Source of the DNA: an uncultured Burkholderiales bacterium | GTDB lineage: Bacteria; Pseudomonadota; Gammaproteobacteria; Burkholderiales; Burkholderiaceae_C | Length of the DNA: 64,000 nt | NCBI GenBank assembly: GCA_903822825.1 | Contig: CAIJQQ010000012.1 | Location: 16,355-80,354, forward strand | Reading direction: 5' to 3' | Shown: piece after piece, positions 54,551 through 63,821 of the stretch | Layout: each line of letters begins with the position of its first letter | Position numbering within the stretch: position 1 is the first letter of the stretch | Notes under the pieces: model-generated | Database searches by the model: none | Seen by the model: the letters and a program-made list of their open reading frames with translations, nothing else | What the model was told of the DNA's origin: nothing | Translations under genes and position numbers: made by a program

Positions 54551-55519
54551 ATGCATCCTGCTTCTACCCCCGATTTCATGATATTCACCGGCAATGCCAA
54601 TCCGGCATTGGCGTCCGAAATTGCCGTCAACTTGGGCACAGTGCTCGGCGCTGCCGACGTTGGCCGTTTCTCTGACGGCGAGGTCACCGTTGAGCTCAAG
54701 CAAAACGTGCGTGCCCGCGATGTGTTCGTGGTGCAATCCACCTGCGCACCCACCAATGAAAACCTGATGGAACTGCTGATCATGGTCGATGCGCTCAAGC
54801 GCGCCTCGGCCGAACGCATCACCGCCGTCATCCCTTATTTCGGTTACGCACGCCAGGATCGCCGTCCACGCTCTACCCGTGTTCCGATCTCAGCCAAAGT
54901 AGTGGCCAACATGCTGCAAGCTGTGGGCGTCAACCGCGTATTGACCATGGACTTGCACGCCGACCAAATCCAAGGGTTCTTTGACATTCCCGTGGACAAC
55001 ATTTACGCCTCACCCGTGCTTCTGGGTGAACTGCGCCAAAAAAACTACGAAGACCTGATCGTCGTCTCCCCCGATGTGGGCGGCGTGGTCCGTGCGCGCG
55101 CCCTGGCCAAACAACTGGGCTGTGACCTGGCCATCATCGACAAGCGGCGCCCAAAGGCGAACGTGAGCGAGGTGATGCACGTCATCGGTGAGATCGAAGG
55201 CCGCAACTGCGTGATCATGGACGACATGATCGACACAGCGGGTACTTTGGTCAAAGCGGCCGAAGTCCTCAAGGAACGTGGTGCCAAAAAGGTTTATGCC
55301 TATTGCACTCATCCGATTTTTTCCGGCCCCGCCATCGACCGCATTGCCAAAGGCGATGCCCTCGATGAGGTGGTGGTCACCAACACCATTCCGCTGTCGG
55401 CCCATGCGTCGGCATGCACCAAGATTCGCCAACTCTCCGTCGGCCCGCTGATCGCAGAAACGATCCAGCGCATCGCCAAAGGGGAGTCGGTGATGAGCCT
55501 GTTTGCGGATCAAAGCTGA
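54551..55519 (+). CDS. prs: Ribose-phosphate pyrophosphokinase
   Basis: 322 residues. [33 protein letters not shown] (substrate loop), [11 protein letters not shown] and the PRPP-binding [13 protein letters not shown] (about 221-233). Makes PRPP for nucleotide, histidine and tryptophan synthesis; the product also feeds purM in this window. The ATG at 54551 is the first of the frame; a start nine residues later would also fit. Downstream of tRNA-Gln and upstream of rplY. Confidence 0.96.
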   Translation: MHPASTPDFMIFTGNANPALASEIAVNLGTVLGAADVGRFSDGEVTVELKQNVRARDVFVVQSTCAPTNENLMELLIMVDALKRASAERITAVIPYFGYARQDRRPRSTRVPISAKVVANMLQAVGVNRVLTMDLHADQIQGFFDIPVDNIYASPVLLGELRQKNYEDLIVVSPDVGGVVRARALAKQLGCDLAIIDKRRPKANVSEVMHVIGEIEGRNCVIMDDMIDTAGTLVKAAEVLKERGAKKVYAYCTHPIFSGPAIDRIAKGDALDEVVVTNTIPLSAHASACTKIRQLSVGPLIAETIQRIAKGESVMSLFADQS

Positions 55520-55621
55520 TCACATCGGGCTGCCATGTGGCTTGCCTCCTTTTTGAAGGGTTGGCAGGCTTTTTAAAGTCAGGACGACACTGGTCGCGGT
55601 GAGTCCTCTTAGGAGAAAATT

Positions 55622-56248
55622 ATGCAATTCGTCGCTTTTGAGCGCGCCAAGCAGGGTACGGGTGCGAGCCGCCGTCTGCGCAATTCGGGCAAAACACCTG
55701 GCATCGTTTACGGTGGTACAGGCGAGGCCAAGCTGATCGAGCTGGACCACAACGCACTGTGGCATGCCCTGAAAAAAGAAGCTTTCCACGCCACCATCCT
55801 GGACATGGAACTGAACGGTCAAACCAGCAAAGTTTTGCTGCGCGACTACCAGATGCACCCATTCAAGCAACTGGTGTTGCACATCGACTTCCAGCGCGTG
55901 GAAGCCAACACCACCTTGCACATGAAAGTGCCACTGCACTACAGCGGCGAGCAAGACTCTGAAGCTGTGAAGACCGACAAGTGCCTGGTCAACCACGTTG
56001 TGAACGACATCGAAGTGGCTTGCATTCCTGCCAACCTGCCCGAGTTCATCAGTGTGGACCTGTCCGGTCTGAAAAAGGGCGTGTCCTTGCACCTGAACGA
56101 CATCACACTGCCCAACGGTGTCAAAGCCGTCACCCATGGCAAGCCCAACCCGGTCCTCGTGTCCGTGACGGCGCCTGCCGAAGAAGTGGAAGCAGCGCCA
56201 GCCGCTCCTGCTGCTGAAGCCCCAGCCAAAGGCAAAGGCAAGAAGTAA
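55622..56248 (+). CDS. rplY: 50S ribosomal protein L25/general stress protein Ctc
   Basis: 208 residues: L25 N-domain ([26 protein letters not shown]) that binds 5S rRNA plus a C-terminal TL5/CTC domain, ending in an Ala/Pro/Lys tail. TAGGAG Shine-Dalgarno. Follows prs, the standard prs-rplY-pth order; a terminator separates it from pth. Confidence 0.96.
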   Translation: MQFVAFERAKQGTGASRRLRNSGKTPGIVYGGTGEAKLIELDHNALWHALKKEAFHATILDMELNGQTSKVLLRDYQMHPFKQLVLHIDFQRVEANTTLHMKVPLHYSGEQDSEAVKTDKCLVNHVVNDIEVACIPANLPEFISVDLSGLKKGVSLHLNDITLPNGVKAVTHGKPNPVLVSVTAPAEEVEAAPAAPAAEAPAKGKGKK

Positions 56249-56267
56249 TCTTCTGAACGATCTGATC

Positions 56268-56303
56268 AAGGCCCGCCCCGTGAGTCACAGGGTGGGCCTT
56301 TTT
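56268..56303 (+). terminator. rplY terminator
   Basis: AAGGCCCGCCC (56268-56278) pairs with GGGTGGGCCTT (56290-56300) with one G-T wobble, followed by T. It starts 19 bases after the rplY stop. Confidence 0.8.
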
Positions 56304-56334
56304 CATGGCATTGCCCCCAAACGATAATCCCACC

Positions 56335-56961
56335 ATGATCAAACTGCTTGTAGGCTTGGGCAACCCGGGCCCGGAATACGATGACACAAGGCACAACGCC
56401 GGCTTCTGGTTCATCGAGGCAGTGGCACGCGAATTGAAAGTTTCGCTGGTGCCCGAACGCAGTTACCACGGCCTTGTGGCCCGCACCAGCGTGAACGGTC
56501 ACAACGTCTGGCTGCTGGAGCCACAGACTTTCATGAACCTGTCTGGCAAATCGGTGGCTTCGTTGGCGCGTTTTTTCAAAATTCAGCCACAAGAAATTTT
56601 GGTCGCCCATGACGAAATGGACATCACGCCAGGCGAAGCCAAACTCAAACTGAGCGGATCACATGCAGGACACAACGGCTTGCGCGACATCCACGCCCAA
56701 CTGGGTACGGCCGATTACTGGCGACTGCGCATTGGCGTGGGACACCCTGGCGTCAAGTCTGAAGTGGTGAGTTGGGTGCTCAAAAAACCCATGGCCGAGC
56801 ACCGCGAATCGATTCACGCGAGCATCGACCGGGCCGTGCTGGCCCTGCCCCTGTTGCTGGCAGGTGACATGGAAAAGGCGATGGCCAAGATTCACACCAG
56901 CAAGCCACAGCGCCCCAAACCGCCCCAACCAGAAGCGCCTGCGCATCGGCCTGAGGCCTGA
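56335..56961 (+). CDS. pth: Peptidyl-tRNA hydrolase
   Basis: 208 residues from the ATG at 56335 ([15 protein letters not shown]). [16 protein letters not shown] with the catalytic His (near 22), and [25 protein letters not shown] (about 96-120). Releases tRNA from stalled peptidyl-tRNA. A GATAAT (56323-56328) ends 6 bases before the ATG with no Shine-Dalgarno: the sharpest leaderless example, since a terminator lies directly upstream so it must have its own promoter here. Confidence 0.97.
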   Translation: MIKLLVGLGNPGPEYDDTRHNAGFWFIEAVARELKVSLVPERSYHGLVARTSVNGHNVWLLEPQTFMNLSGKSVASLARFFKIQPQEILVAHDEMDITPGEAKLKLSGSHAGHNGLRDIHAQLGTADYWRLRIGVGHPGVKSEVVSWVLKKPMAEHRESIHASIDRAVLALPLLLAGDMEKAMAKIHTSKPQRPKPPQPEAPAHRPEA

Positions 56962-56970
56962 AGCAGCGGG

Positions 56971-57231
<261 letters not shown>

Positions 57232-57356
57232 TTATCCTCTTGCCACTTTGAACGTGCGGCACCCATTATCCCCGAGGGCGCGCAAGCCCGTGCCCCATCG
57301 CCCGGACATTATTCGATCAGCCAGCCTGGTCTTGCAAAGCACCCTAAAATGAAGCG

Positions 57357-58211
57357 GTGAACGCAATCCTCAACGCCGATCTGCACTGCCACTCTGTCGT
57401 GTCTGACGGCACACTCACGCCCGAAGCCCTGGCCGAACGCGCCAAGGCCAATGGTGTGGAACTTTGGGCCCTGACCGACCACGACGAGATCGATGGCCAG
57501 GCCCGTGCACTGGCCGCCGCCCGCGCCCAAGGCATGCACTACCTCACAGGCACAGAAATCTCCGTCACCTTCGCCAACAAAACCGTGCACATCGTGGGCC
57601 TGGGCTTTGATGCGGGCAACACGGCGCTGGCCGAGGGCCTTCGCCGCACACGGGGTGGTCGCCGCGAGCGTGCCCTCGAAATGTCAGACGGCTTGGCCAA
57701 AGTCGGCATTCATGGCGCATACGAAGGGGCGCTCAAATACGTGGGCAACCCAGAACTGATTTCGCGCACCCACTTTGCCCGCTTCCTGGTAGAAACCGGC
57801 GCATGCCAGGACACGTCCGAAGTGTTCCGCAAATACCTGACCGAAGGCAAACCCGGCTATGTGCCCCACCGCTGGGCTCGCCTGCAAGACGCCGTGCAGT
57901 GGGTGACCGAGGCGGGCGGCATGGCCGTGATCGCCCACCCGGCCCGGTACGGATTCACCCCCAACGAAGAGTTCGCCCTCTTCAGCGAATTCAAGACTCA
58001 CGGAGGGCGCGGCGTGGAAGTTGTGACCGGCAGCCACTCCAGCCAGGATGCCGTGCGCTACACCGAGACCGCTCTGGAATTCGACCTCGCAGCCTCCCGC
58101 GGCAGCGACTTCCACAGCCCCACGGAAAGCCGCATTGACCTGGGCACCTTGCCGATGCTGCCCGGCCAGCTCACCCCAGTCTGGGAACTGCTGGCCCATC
58201 GCATCCAGTGA
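57357..58211 (+). CDS. PHP-domain 3',5'-nucleoside bisphosphate phosphatase (RnmB/YciV-like)
   Basis: 284 residues with a GTG start. DLHCHSVVSDG (8-18) supplies metal-binding His/His/Asp; LTDHDEIDG and AVIAHPARYG, then GSDFHSPTE complete the PHP trinuclear site. Relatives hydrolyse 3'-phosphoadenosine 5'-phosphate-type bisphosphates and trim RNA 5' ends (YciV/RNase AM). A TAAAAT (57345-57350) ends 6 bases before the GTG. Overlaps the next gene by GTGA. Confidence 0.92.
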   Translation: MNAILNADLHCHSVVSDGTLTPEALAERAKANGVELWALTDHDEIDGQARALAAARAQGMHYLTGTEISVTFANKTVHIVGLGFDAGNTALAEGLRRTRGGRRERALEMSDGLAKVGIHGAYEGALKYVGNPELISRTHFARFLVETGACQDTSEVFRKYLTEGKPGYVPHRWARLQDAVQWVTEAGGMAVIAHPARYGFTPNEEFALFSEFKTHGGRGVEVVTGSHSSQDAVRYTETALEFDLAASRGSDFHSPTESRIDLGTLPMLPGQLTPVWELLAHRIQ

Positions 58212-59107
58212 AGCAGCCCGCGCCCCATGTACTTTCGGGCATCGGTTTTGCGGTGCTCGCCGTGGCCTGCTTTGCCACGTTGGACACCACCACCAAGCAC
58301 GTCAGTGCGACTTTCCCTCTTCTGGCGGCCCTGTGGTTTCGCTACACCTTCCAGGCTGTCAGCACCACCGTTGTGGCATGGAAAGGGCGCGGCCGTCAGC
58401 TGCTGATGACCCGGCACCCCCGCTACCAAATGGCTCGGGGCATGCTCTTGTTTGGCAGCAGCCTGTTGGCTTTTTTCAGCCTCAAGTACATGCCTGTGGG
58501 CGAGTTCACCGCCATCGCACTGATGGCACCATTGGCCGTGACGCTGCTGGCTGCTTGGCAACTGAAGGAACACGTCAGCGCCCAGCGCTGGGCCTTGGTG
58601 CTCGGCGGCTTTGCTGGCACGCTCGTCATCATCCGACCCAACACCCAGCACTTTGACTGGCACCTGCTGCTGCCTTTGCTGCTGGTGCTGACCAACTCCG
58701 GCTTTCAAGTGCTCACCAGCAAACTGGCCCATGCTGAGGAAGACCCAATGACCACGCACGTTTTGACGGGCTGGACGGGCACCGTGCTGGCCTCTTGCGT
58801 TCTGCCCTTTGTTTGGGAAACACCGCAAGATGCGGTGATCTGGCTGCAACTGTTCATCATGGGCCTGATGGCCACCTTGGGCCATTTCTTCCTGATCAAG
58901 GCCTTCGGCCGTGCGCCAACAGCCACACTCATGCCCTACATGTACGCGCAAATCGGCTTTGCTGTGCTTGGGGGATGGCTGGTGTTTGGGCACATGCCAG
59001 ACCAATGGACGCTGGCGGGCATGGGCATGGTGACCGTGTGTGGGGCTTTGGGGGCCTGGCTCACATTGCACGAAAGCCGCGTGAAAGTGGAACTGCCAGA
59101 ATCCTGA
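58208..59107 (+). CDS. DMT-superfamily EamA transporter
   Basis: 299 residues with ten hydrophobic helices arranged as two EamA repeats (about 15-145 and 165-290). Start is the GTG overlapping the PHP gene stop. TLDTTTKHVSATFPLLAALWFRYTFQ opens repeat 1 and PTATLMPYMYAQIGFAVLGGWLVFG closes repeat 2. A drug/metabolite exporter of unknown substrate. Followed after 3 bases by the YciO gene. Confidence 0.9.
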   Translation: MKQPAPHVLSGIGFAVLAVACFATLDTTTKHVSATFPLLAALWFRYTFQAVSTTVVAWKGRGRQLLMTRHPRYQMARGMLLFGSSLLAFFSLKYMPVGEFTAIALMAPLAVTLLAAWQLKEHVSAQRWALVLGGFAGTLVIIRPNTQHFDWHLLLPLLLVLTNSGFQVLTSKLAHAEEDPMTTHVLTGWTGTVLASCVLPFVWETPQDAVIWLQLFIMGLMATLGHFFLIKAFGRAPTATLMPYMYAQIGFAVLGGWLVFGHMPDQWTLAGMGMVTVCGALGAWLTLHESRVKVELPES

Positions 59108-59110
59108 TCC

Positions 59111-59734
59111 ATGGCCCAGTATTTTTCAGTCCACCCCGTCAACCCCCAAGCCCGCTTGCTCAAGCAAGCCGTACAACTGCTCACCCAAAGCCAGGTGCTG
59201 GCGGTGCCCACCGATTCCAGTTATGCCCTGGTCTGCCATGTAGACGACAAAAGCGCCGTCGATCAACTGCGGCGCATTCGTGGTGTGGACGACAAGCACC
59301 ACCTGACACTGCTGTGCCGCGACCTGAGCGAGCTGGCCAACTTCGCCAGGGTGGACAACAAGCAGTTTCGCCTGATCAAGCAGGCCACGCCAGGCCCCTA
59401 CACTTTCATTTTGGAAGCAACCAAGGAGGTGCCCCGTCGCCTGAGCCACCCACAGCGCAAAACCATTGGCCTGCGCGTGCCCGAGCACACGGTGCTGCAA
59501 GAACTTTTGAGCCTGCACGGCGCTCCGTTGATCGCCGCCACCTTGATCCTGCCTGGCGATGAAGGCCCTCTCAACGATCCGGAAACCATCCGCGAACGCC
59601 TGGAGCACCAGATCGGCGCCGTGATCGATGCAGGGGCCTGTGCGCTTGAGCCCACCACCGTGGTCGACATGAGCACCGACACGCCCGAGGTGATCCGCTT
59701 GGGCCGCGGCGACCCGAAGCGCTTGGGCCTCTAA
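59111..59734 (+). CDS. L-threonylcarbamoyladenylate synthase family protein (YciO type)
   Basis: 207 residues of the Sua5/YrdC/YciO fold: VPTDSSYALVCHVDDKSA and LTLLCRDLSELANFARV, with PGPYTFILEATKEVPRRL. The YciO branch is a paralog of TsaC; its role in t6A synthesis is disputed and it may act on another nucleic-acid substrate. It lies between the EamA transporter and the site-2 protease in what looks like one rightward unit. Confidence 0.9.
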   Translation: MAQYFSVHPVNPQARLLKQAVQLLTQSQVLAVPTDSSYALVCHVDDKSAVDQLRRIRGVDDKHHLTLLCRDLSELANFARVDNKQFRLIKQATPGPYTFILEATKEVPRRLSHPQRKTIGLRVPEHTVLQELLSLHGAPLIAATLILPGDEGPLNDPETIRERLEHQIGAVIDAGACALEPTTVVDMSTDTPEVIRLGRGDPKRLGL

Positions 59735-59778
59735 AGCGGCACGCCGCAGTCCCCCTCACGGTCTGAGACAATCAGGGC

Positions 59779-60447
59779 GTGGAAACCACTCAACTCATCC
59801 AGACCGTCCTGATCTACGCCTTGCCGGTGATCTTTGCCATCACCCTGCATGAGGCGGCGCACGGCTACGCCGCCCAGCGCTTGGGCGACCCCACTGCGGC
59901 CATGATGGGCCGCGTCACACTCAACCCTTTTCCGCACATCGACCCCATCGGCACCATCCTGATGCCCCTGCTGCTGTACTTCAGCACCGGAGGCGCATTC
60001 CTGTTCGGCTATGCCAAGCCGGTCCCCGTGCGCTTCGACCGCCTTCGCCACCCCAAACGCGACATGGTCTGGGTGGCTTTGGCCGGCCCGGCGTCCAACC
60101 TGCTGCAGGCCCTGGTGTGGGGCGCGCTGTTGTACGCGCTCGCAGGCAGTGGGGTCACCGAACGGTTTTTCCTCGAAATGTGCAAGGCAGGTCTGCTGGC
60201 CAACGTGGTCATGTTCGCTTTCAATCTCTTTCCATTGCCGCCACTCGACGGTGGCCGCATCGTGGTGGGCTTGCTGCCCATGCGCCAAGCCTTGCAGTTC
60301 TCGCGCATCGAGCCGTGGGGCTTTTTCATCGTCATGGCGCTGGTGATTTCCGGGGTGGTCAGTGCGCTGTGGATGCAGCCCCTGATGGACCTGACCTTCG
60401 CCCTCATCAAGCTGGCCTTGAGCCCGCTGTCTTTTTTGATCCGTTGA
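59779..60447 (+). CDS. Site-2 protease family membrane metalloprotease (M50)
   Basis: 222 residues with a GTG start. Zinc motif HEAAH (HExxH, 29-33) in the first helix region and the second ligand in NLFPLPPLDGGRI (Asp ligand) with five to six helices. The short PDZ-less rhomboid-like form (YwhC/Rip-type). Intramembrane protease, target unknown. A GACAAT (59767-59772) ends 6 bases before the GTG with no Shine-Dalgarno. Confidence 0.92.
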   Translation: METTQLIQTVLIYALPVIFAITLHEAAHGYAAQRLGDPTAAMMGRVTLNPFPHIDPIGTILMPLLLYFSTGGAFLFGYAKPVPVRFDRLRHPKRDMVWVALAGPASNLLQALVWGALLYALAGSGVTERFFLEMCKAGLLANVVMFAFNLFPLPPLDGGRIVVGLLPMRQALQFSRIEPWGFFIVMALVISGVVSALWMQPLMDLTFALIKLALSPLSFLIR

Positions 60448-60454
60448 CCGACTT

Positions 60455-61774
60455 ATGACTTCTGCTGCCCGCACCCGCGTTCTCACCGGCATCACCACCA
60501 CAGGCACACCGCATCTGGGCAACTATGTGGGCGCCATACGCCCCACCGTGCAAGCCAGCCGCGACGCCAGCACCGATGGCTTTTACTTTTTGGCCGACTA
60601 CCATGCGCTCATCAAGTGCGATGAACCCGCCCGCATCCAGCGCTCAACCATGGAGATCGCGGCCAGTTGGATCGCATCTGGCCTCAACCCCGACAAAGTC
60701 ACTTTCTACCGCCAGTCGGACATCCCCGAAATCCCCGAGCTGACCTGGTTGCTGACCTGCGTCACAGGCAAAGGCCTGCTCAACCGCGCACACGCCTACA
60801 AGGCGGCTGTTGACAAGAACCACGAAGCAGGCAAAGACACCGACGCCGATGTGACCGCGGGCCTGTTCATGTACCCGGTGCTGATGGGCGCGGACATCTT
60901 AATGTTCAAGGCGCACAAAGTGCCTGTGGGCCGCGACCAAATCCAACACATCGAGATGGCGCGCGACATGGCCTCAAGCTTCAACCACCTGTACGGCGAG
61001 CATTTCGTGCTGCCTGAGGCAGTGATCGAAGCGTCCGTGTCCCTGCTGCCCGGTCTGGATGGCCGAAAGATGAGCAAGAGCTACGACAACACCATCCCGC
61101 TCTTTGCCCCCGCCGCTCAGATGCGCCAACAAATCGCGGGCATCGTGACCGACTCCAAAGCGCCCGGCGAACCCAAGGCCACAGAGGGCTCGGCCTTGTT
61201 TCAGATTTACCAGGCCTTTGCCAGCACCGAAGAAACCACCGCATTGGCCCAAGCCTATGCACAGGGAATTGGTTGGGGCGACGCCAAACAGGTGCTGTTC
61301 GAGCGCATCGACCGCGAAGTGGCGCCCATGCGAGAGCAATACCAGGCCCTGATCAACAACCCCGCTGAACTGGACCGCCTGCTGCTGGTGGGTGCTGAAA
61401 AGGCCCGCAGCCTCGCAACCCCCTTCATACGCGAATTGCGCCATGCCGTGGGCCTGCGCGCCTTGTCGTCTGGTGTCACCGCACAGGCGGTCAAAGAAGA
61501 CAAAGTGGCGCTCTCGAGCTTCAAGCAGTACCGCGAAAAAGACGGCCTGTTTTACTTCAAGCTGGTGTCGCCGCAAGGGCAGACTTTGCTGCAAAGCCTG
61601 GGCTTTGAAGCGCCAAAGGAAGCAGGCCAAGCGATTGGCAGGCTCCAAAGCGAAGGCGCTGCGGCGCTGGATGCATTGGCCCACTTATTTCAACCCAGTA
61701 CGCCCGATGGCTTGGCGGTGGTACTGACCGAACTCATTAAAATGGCCAAATCTGTCAATTTAGATAAAAAATAA
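60455..61774 (+). CDS. trpS: Tryptophanyl-tRNA synthetase
   Basis: 439 residues, class I synthetase: the HIGH-like motif TGTPHLGNYVG (about 12-22) and KMSKS in DGRKMSKSYDN (about 205-214). It is roughly 100 residues longer than the E. coli enzyme: after the normal core ends (AVGLRALSSG near 335) there is an additional C-terminal domain with YREKDGLFYFKLVSPQGQTLLQS. Long forms of this kind occur in Burkholderiales. Charges tRNA-Trp. Confidence 0.96.
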   Translation: MTSAARTRVLTGITTTGTPHLGNYVGAIRPTVQASRDASTDGFYFLADYHALIKCDEPARIQRSTMEIAASWIASGLNPDKVTFYRQSDIPEIPELTWLLTCVTGKGLLNRAHAYKAAVDKNHEAGKDTDADVTAGLFMYPVLMGADILMFKAHKVPVGRDQIQHIEMARDMASSFNHLYGEHFVLPEAVIEASVSLLPGLDGRKMSKSYDNTIPLFAPAAQMRQQIAGIVTDSKAPGEPKATEGSALFQIYQAFASTEETTALAQAYAQGIGWGDAKQVLFERIDREVAPMREQYQALINNPAELDRLLLVGAEKARSLATPFIRELRHAVGLRALSSGVTAQAVKEDKVALSSFKQYREKDGLFYFKLVSPQGQTLLQSLGFEAPKEAGQAIGRLQSEGAAALDALAHLFQPSTPDGLAVVLTELIKMAKSVNLDKK

Positions 61775-61858
61775 ATGAAATCCCTGTTTAAGTAGTATTG
61801 CCAAATCGATCTGCTCAGGTTATCCTTGTACTTTCAGATTACCAAAAGAATACAAACC

Positions 61859-62470
61859 ATGACTGTATATGTCATCGACGATCATCCTCTGATGCGGGAT
61901 GCATTGACCATGCTGATTCACCGGGTACGCCCGGGCCTCAAAGTGGTTTCAGTGCCCAAAATGAACTTGCTCGACACAGCCGTGGACAAAAACGGTCCTG
62001 CAGAGCTCTTTTGCCTGGACCTTCAGTTGCCAGACACATTGGGCTTGTCGGGCGTTCACACGATCAAGGCCAAGTACCCCGACGTCTCACTCGCTGTGGT
62101 GACCAGCTCGGATGCCAGCGAATTCGAAGAGCGCTGCATGCAAGCCGGTGCCGACGCTTTCATCGAAAAGTCGAACAACCCGACCCAAATCATTGCCAGC
62201 TTGCGTGAACTGCTCGTCACACCAGAAATGACAGCGGCAGAAGATGAAAACGCCAACGGTACACCCGCACCGACAAAGCTCTCAAAACGTCAAAAACAAC
62301 TCATCCTGATGCTGGACCAGGGCCTGTCCAACCGCGACATCGCCGAAAAACTCGACATCAGCGAGCACACGGTCAAAGTCCATTTTTGGCGTTTGTTCCG
62401 CCGCTTGGGCGTGAACAGCCGCACCCAGGCGCTGCACTTTGCGCGCACCAACGGCTGGTTGAGCATCTGA
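61859..62470 (+). CDS. NarL/FixJ-type response regulator
   Basis: 203 residues. Receiver domain about 1-120: VYVIDDHPLMRDAL with the acidic pair, phospho-acceptor in LFCLDLQLPD (Asp near 56), and a later Lys in IEKSNNP. Then a GerE/LuxR helix-turn-helix (about 145-203: LSKRQKQLILMLDQGLSNRDIAEKL, SEHTVKVHFWRL). No sensor kinase gene is adjacent. The family is certain, the regulon unknown. Own promoter expected in the 84-base gap after trpS. Confidence 0.93.
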   Translation: MTVYVIDDHPLMRDALTMLIHRVRPGLKVVSVPKMNLLDTAVDKNGPAELFCLDLQLPDTLGLSGVHTIKAKYPDVSLAVVTSSDASEFEERCMQAGADAFIEKSNNPTQIIASLRELLVTPEMTAAEDENANGTPAPTKLSKRQKQLILMLDQGLSNRDIAEKLDISEHTVKVHFWRLFRRLGVNSRTQALHFARTNGWLSI

Positions 62471-62491
62471 GCTTTTGAGCCACGCCATGAC

Positions 62492-62518
62492 AAAGGGGCC
62501 TTGAAGGCCCCTTTTCTT
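62492..62518. terminator. Terminator after the response regulator
   Basis: AAAGGGGCCTT (62492-62502) pairs with AAGGCCCC TTTT (62504-62515) and is followed by more T. The A-run on the other side lets it also serve the convergent lipoprotein gene. Confidence 0.85.
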
Positions 62519-62536
62519 TGCCAACACGATCGCCGC

Positions 62537-62695
62537 CTACTTTTTCTTGTTGACGATGTCCGGCGTCACTGCATCGATCACGTTGACTGTGGTTTTGACC
62601 GCATACACGGCCGCTGATCCTGCCGCATCTGCCACGGCCAGCAAAGTGCAGCCTTGCAGGAAGGCTGCTGTGATGAAGAGTGCAGTGAATTTCAT
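62537..62695 (-). CDS. Small lipoprotein (NF038104-like family)
   Basis: A 52-residue ORF: MKFTALFITAAFLQGCTLLA supplies a lipoprotein signal peptide with lipobox FLQGC, and the mature part is a short hydrophilic/Ala-Val peptide (VADAAGSAAVYAVKTTVNVI then TPDIVNKKK). Small lipoproteins of this pattern (CTxLAVADAA) are a recognised family of unknown function in Proteobacteria; the family match is from memory. No clear Shine-Dalgarno. Converges on the response regulator with a shared terminator. Easily missed because of its length. Confidence 0.72.
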   Translation of the reverse strand: MKFTALFITAAFLQGCTLLAVADAAGSAAVYAVKTTVNVIDAVTPDIVNKKK

Positions 62696-62951
62696 TTTGT
62701 GGTCTTGGAAGGCTAGTGCAAAAAACTTTGAGACTCAAGCATACCCAAAAGGAATTGGGTCTGCAAAAACACGCTCAAAATGGACTTCCCAACAATTTTG
62801 AATTCACTGTCTGGCCAACAAGCACATGCACACCCGAGCTCAAGCCTCACAAGCAGGGCGCAACAACATGCCCATAGCGTTGGGCCCTGACATCGGCATG
62901 AATCGGCGAGCACTCAATCCAGAGAAAACAATGGGCTAAAGAAGCGTCCCA

Positions 62952-63665
62952 TCATTTGTTCTGAGATTCAGATATTTCGATCACAGTCCTGATCCCTCCA
63001 ACGGTGACCGCAACAGACAAGGGCAAAGCGCCACTGGGGACGGCACTTGTCACGAGTGATTTGGTTGCAGGGTCAAAGCTGATCCAACTGGGCAAGGGCT
63101 CGTTGTTGCTGAGTGTGACCACGAGCGAGCTTGTATTTTGTGCTCCCGCTGTCCCAGTCACAGACTCAGGCAAAGGAATGGTCAAGCCAGTCCCTGATAC
63201 TGCGGTACTTTGAGGGACAGTGACCGTGATCAACCCTGTCGTGGATTGTCCAGGGGTATTGACTGTCGTGATTGTGATGCCCGAATTGCCGGTGGTTGCA
63301 GCTGGCGCGACTGACACCGAAGCCACTGGCACTGCAGTCACAGGTGTCAAAGCAGTTGGAACCACCAAAGCAGCCGTTCCGATGGGAGGAACGACCGTCG
63401 CACTGACGGGCAGCGTCACGGCAGGCGCCGTAACGGCCACAGGGACGGCATTGATCACGCCTGCGTCACTTTTGACCAAGTTCACTTGGTAATTGGCCCC
63501 AGCGTTTCGATCAGCGATCGTGTAAGAGCTGACGTTGATTGTTTTGTTACTTCCAACTGCGGCGTTTTCGTAAGTTTGCGTCAAACCAGAAACAGTGTCT
63601 GTGCCCAGCAAAACATGCGGCTTCATCAAACCAAAGGAGCCCGCAGCATGCAATATCACCCACAA
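62952..63665 (-). pseudogene. C-terminal remnant of a filamentous-haemagglutinin/YDG-type adhesin
   Basis: An open frame of 237 residues with no signal peptide. Its first homologous segment (VLLGTDTVSGLTQTYENAAV, then NVSSYTIADRNAGANYQVNL) is the tail of a YDG/MBG adhesin repeat, followed by a Val/Pro/Thr-rich repeat region (VAVTAPAVTLPVSATVVPP) and a domain ending PSWISFDPATKSLVTSAVPSG, as at the C-terminus of large two-partner-secretion adhesins. The first about ten codons (MWVILHAAGS) do not look like adhesin, and the gene overlaps a small plus-strand ORF with a good Shine-Dalgarno. It is therefore a truncated remnant whose upstream part has been lost. Confidence 0.7.
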
Positions 63666-63815
63666 GAACGAATCGACTCAAAGTCCGAGCCAAGTCCCAT
63701 GGCCATCATTGGTGCCATCCTCGCCCAAGGCGCGATCCGCTTTCTCGATCGACAAAAAAGGGAATTAAGGGCCGCTGAGAAAAGCATCGGCAACGCTGAG
63801 CCGCTACAAAACTGA
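63648..63815 (+). CDS. Unrecognised 55-residue protein
   Basis: An ATG at 63648 preceded by AAAGGAG with 8 bases spacing, a very good Shine-Dalgarno. The product begins MQYHPQERIDSKSEP and ends IGNAEPLQN; the middle IIGAILAQGAIRFLDRQKRE has a short hydrophobic helix followed by a basic stretch. I do not recognise it. It overlaps the start of the adhesin remnant on the other strand and lies 6 bases from the stop of the ParE-like gene. Confidence 0.55.
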   Translation: MQYHPQERIDSKSEPSPMAIIGAILAQGAIRFLDRQKRELRAAEKSIGNAEPLQN

Positions 63816-63821
63816 GTCACT

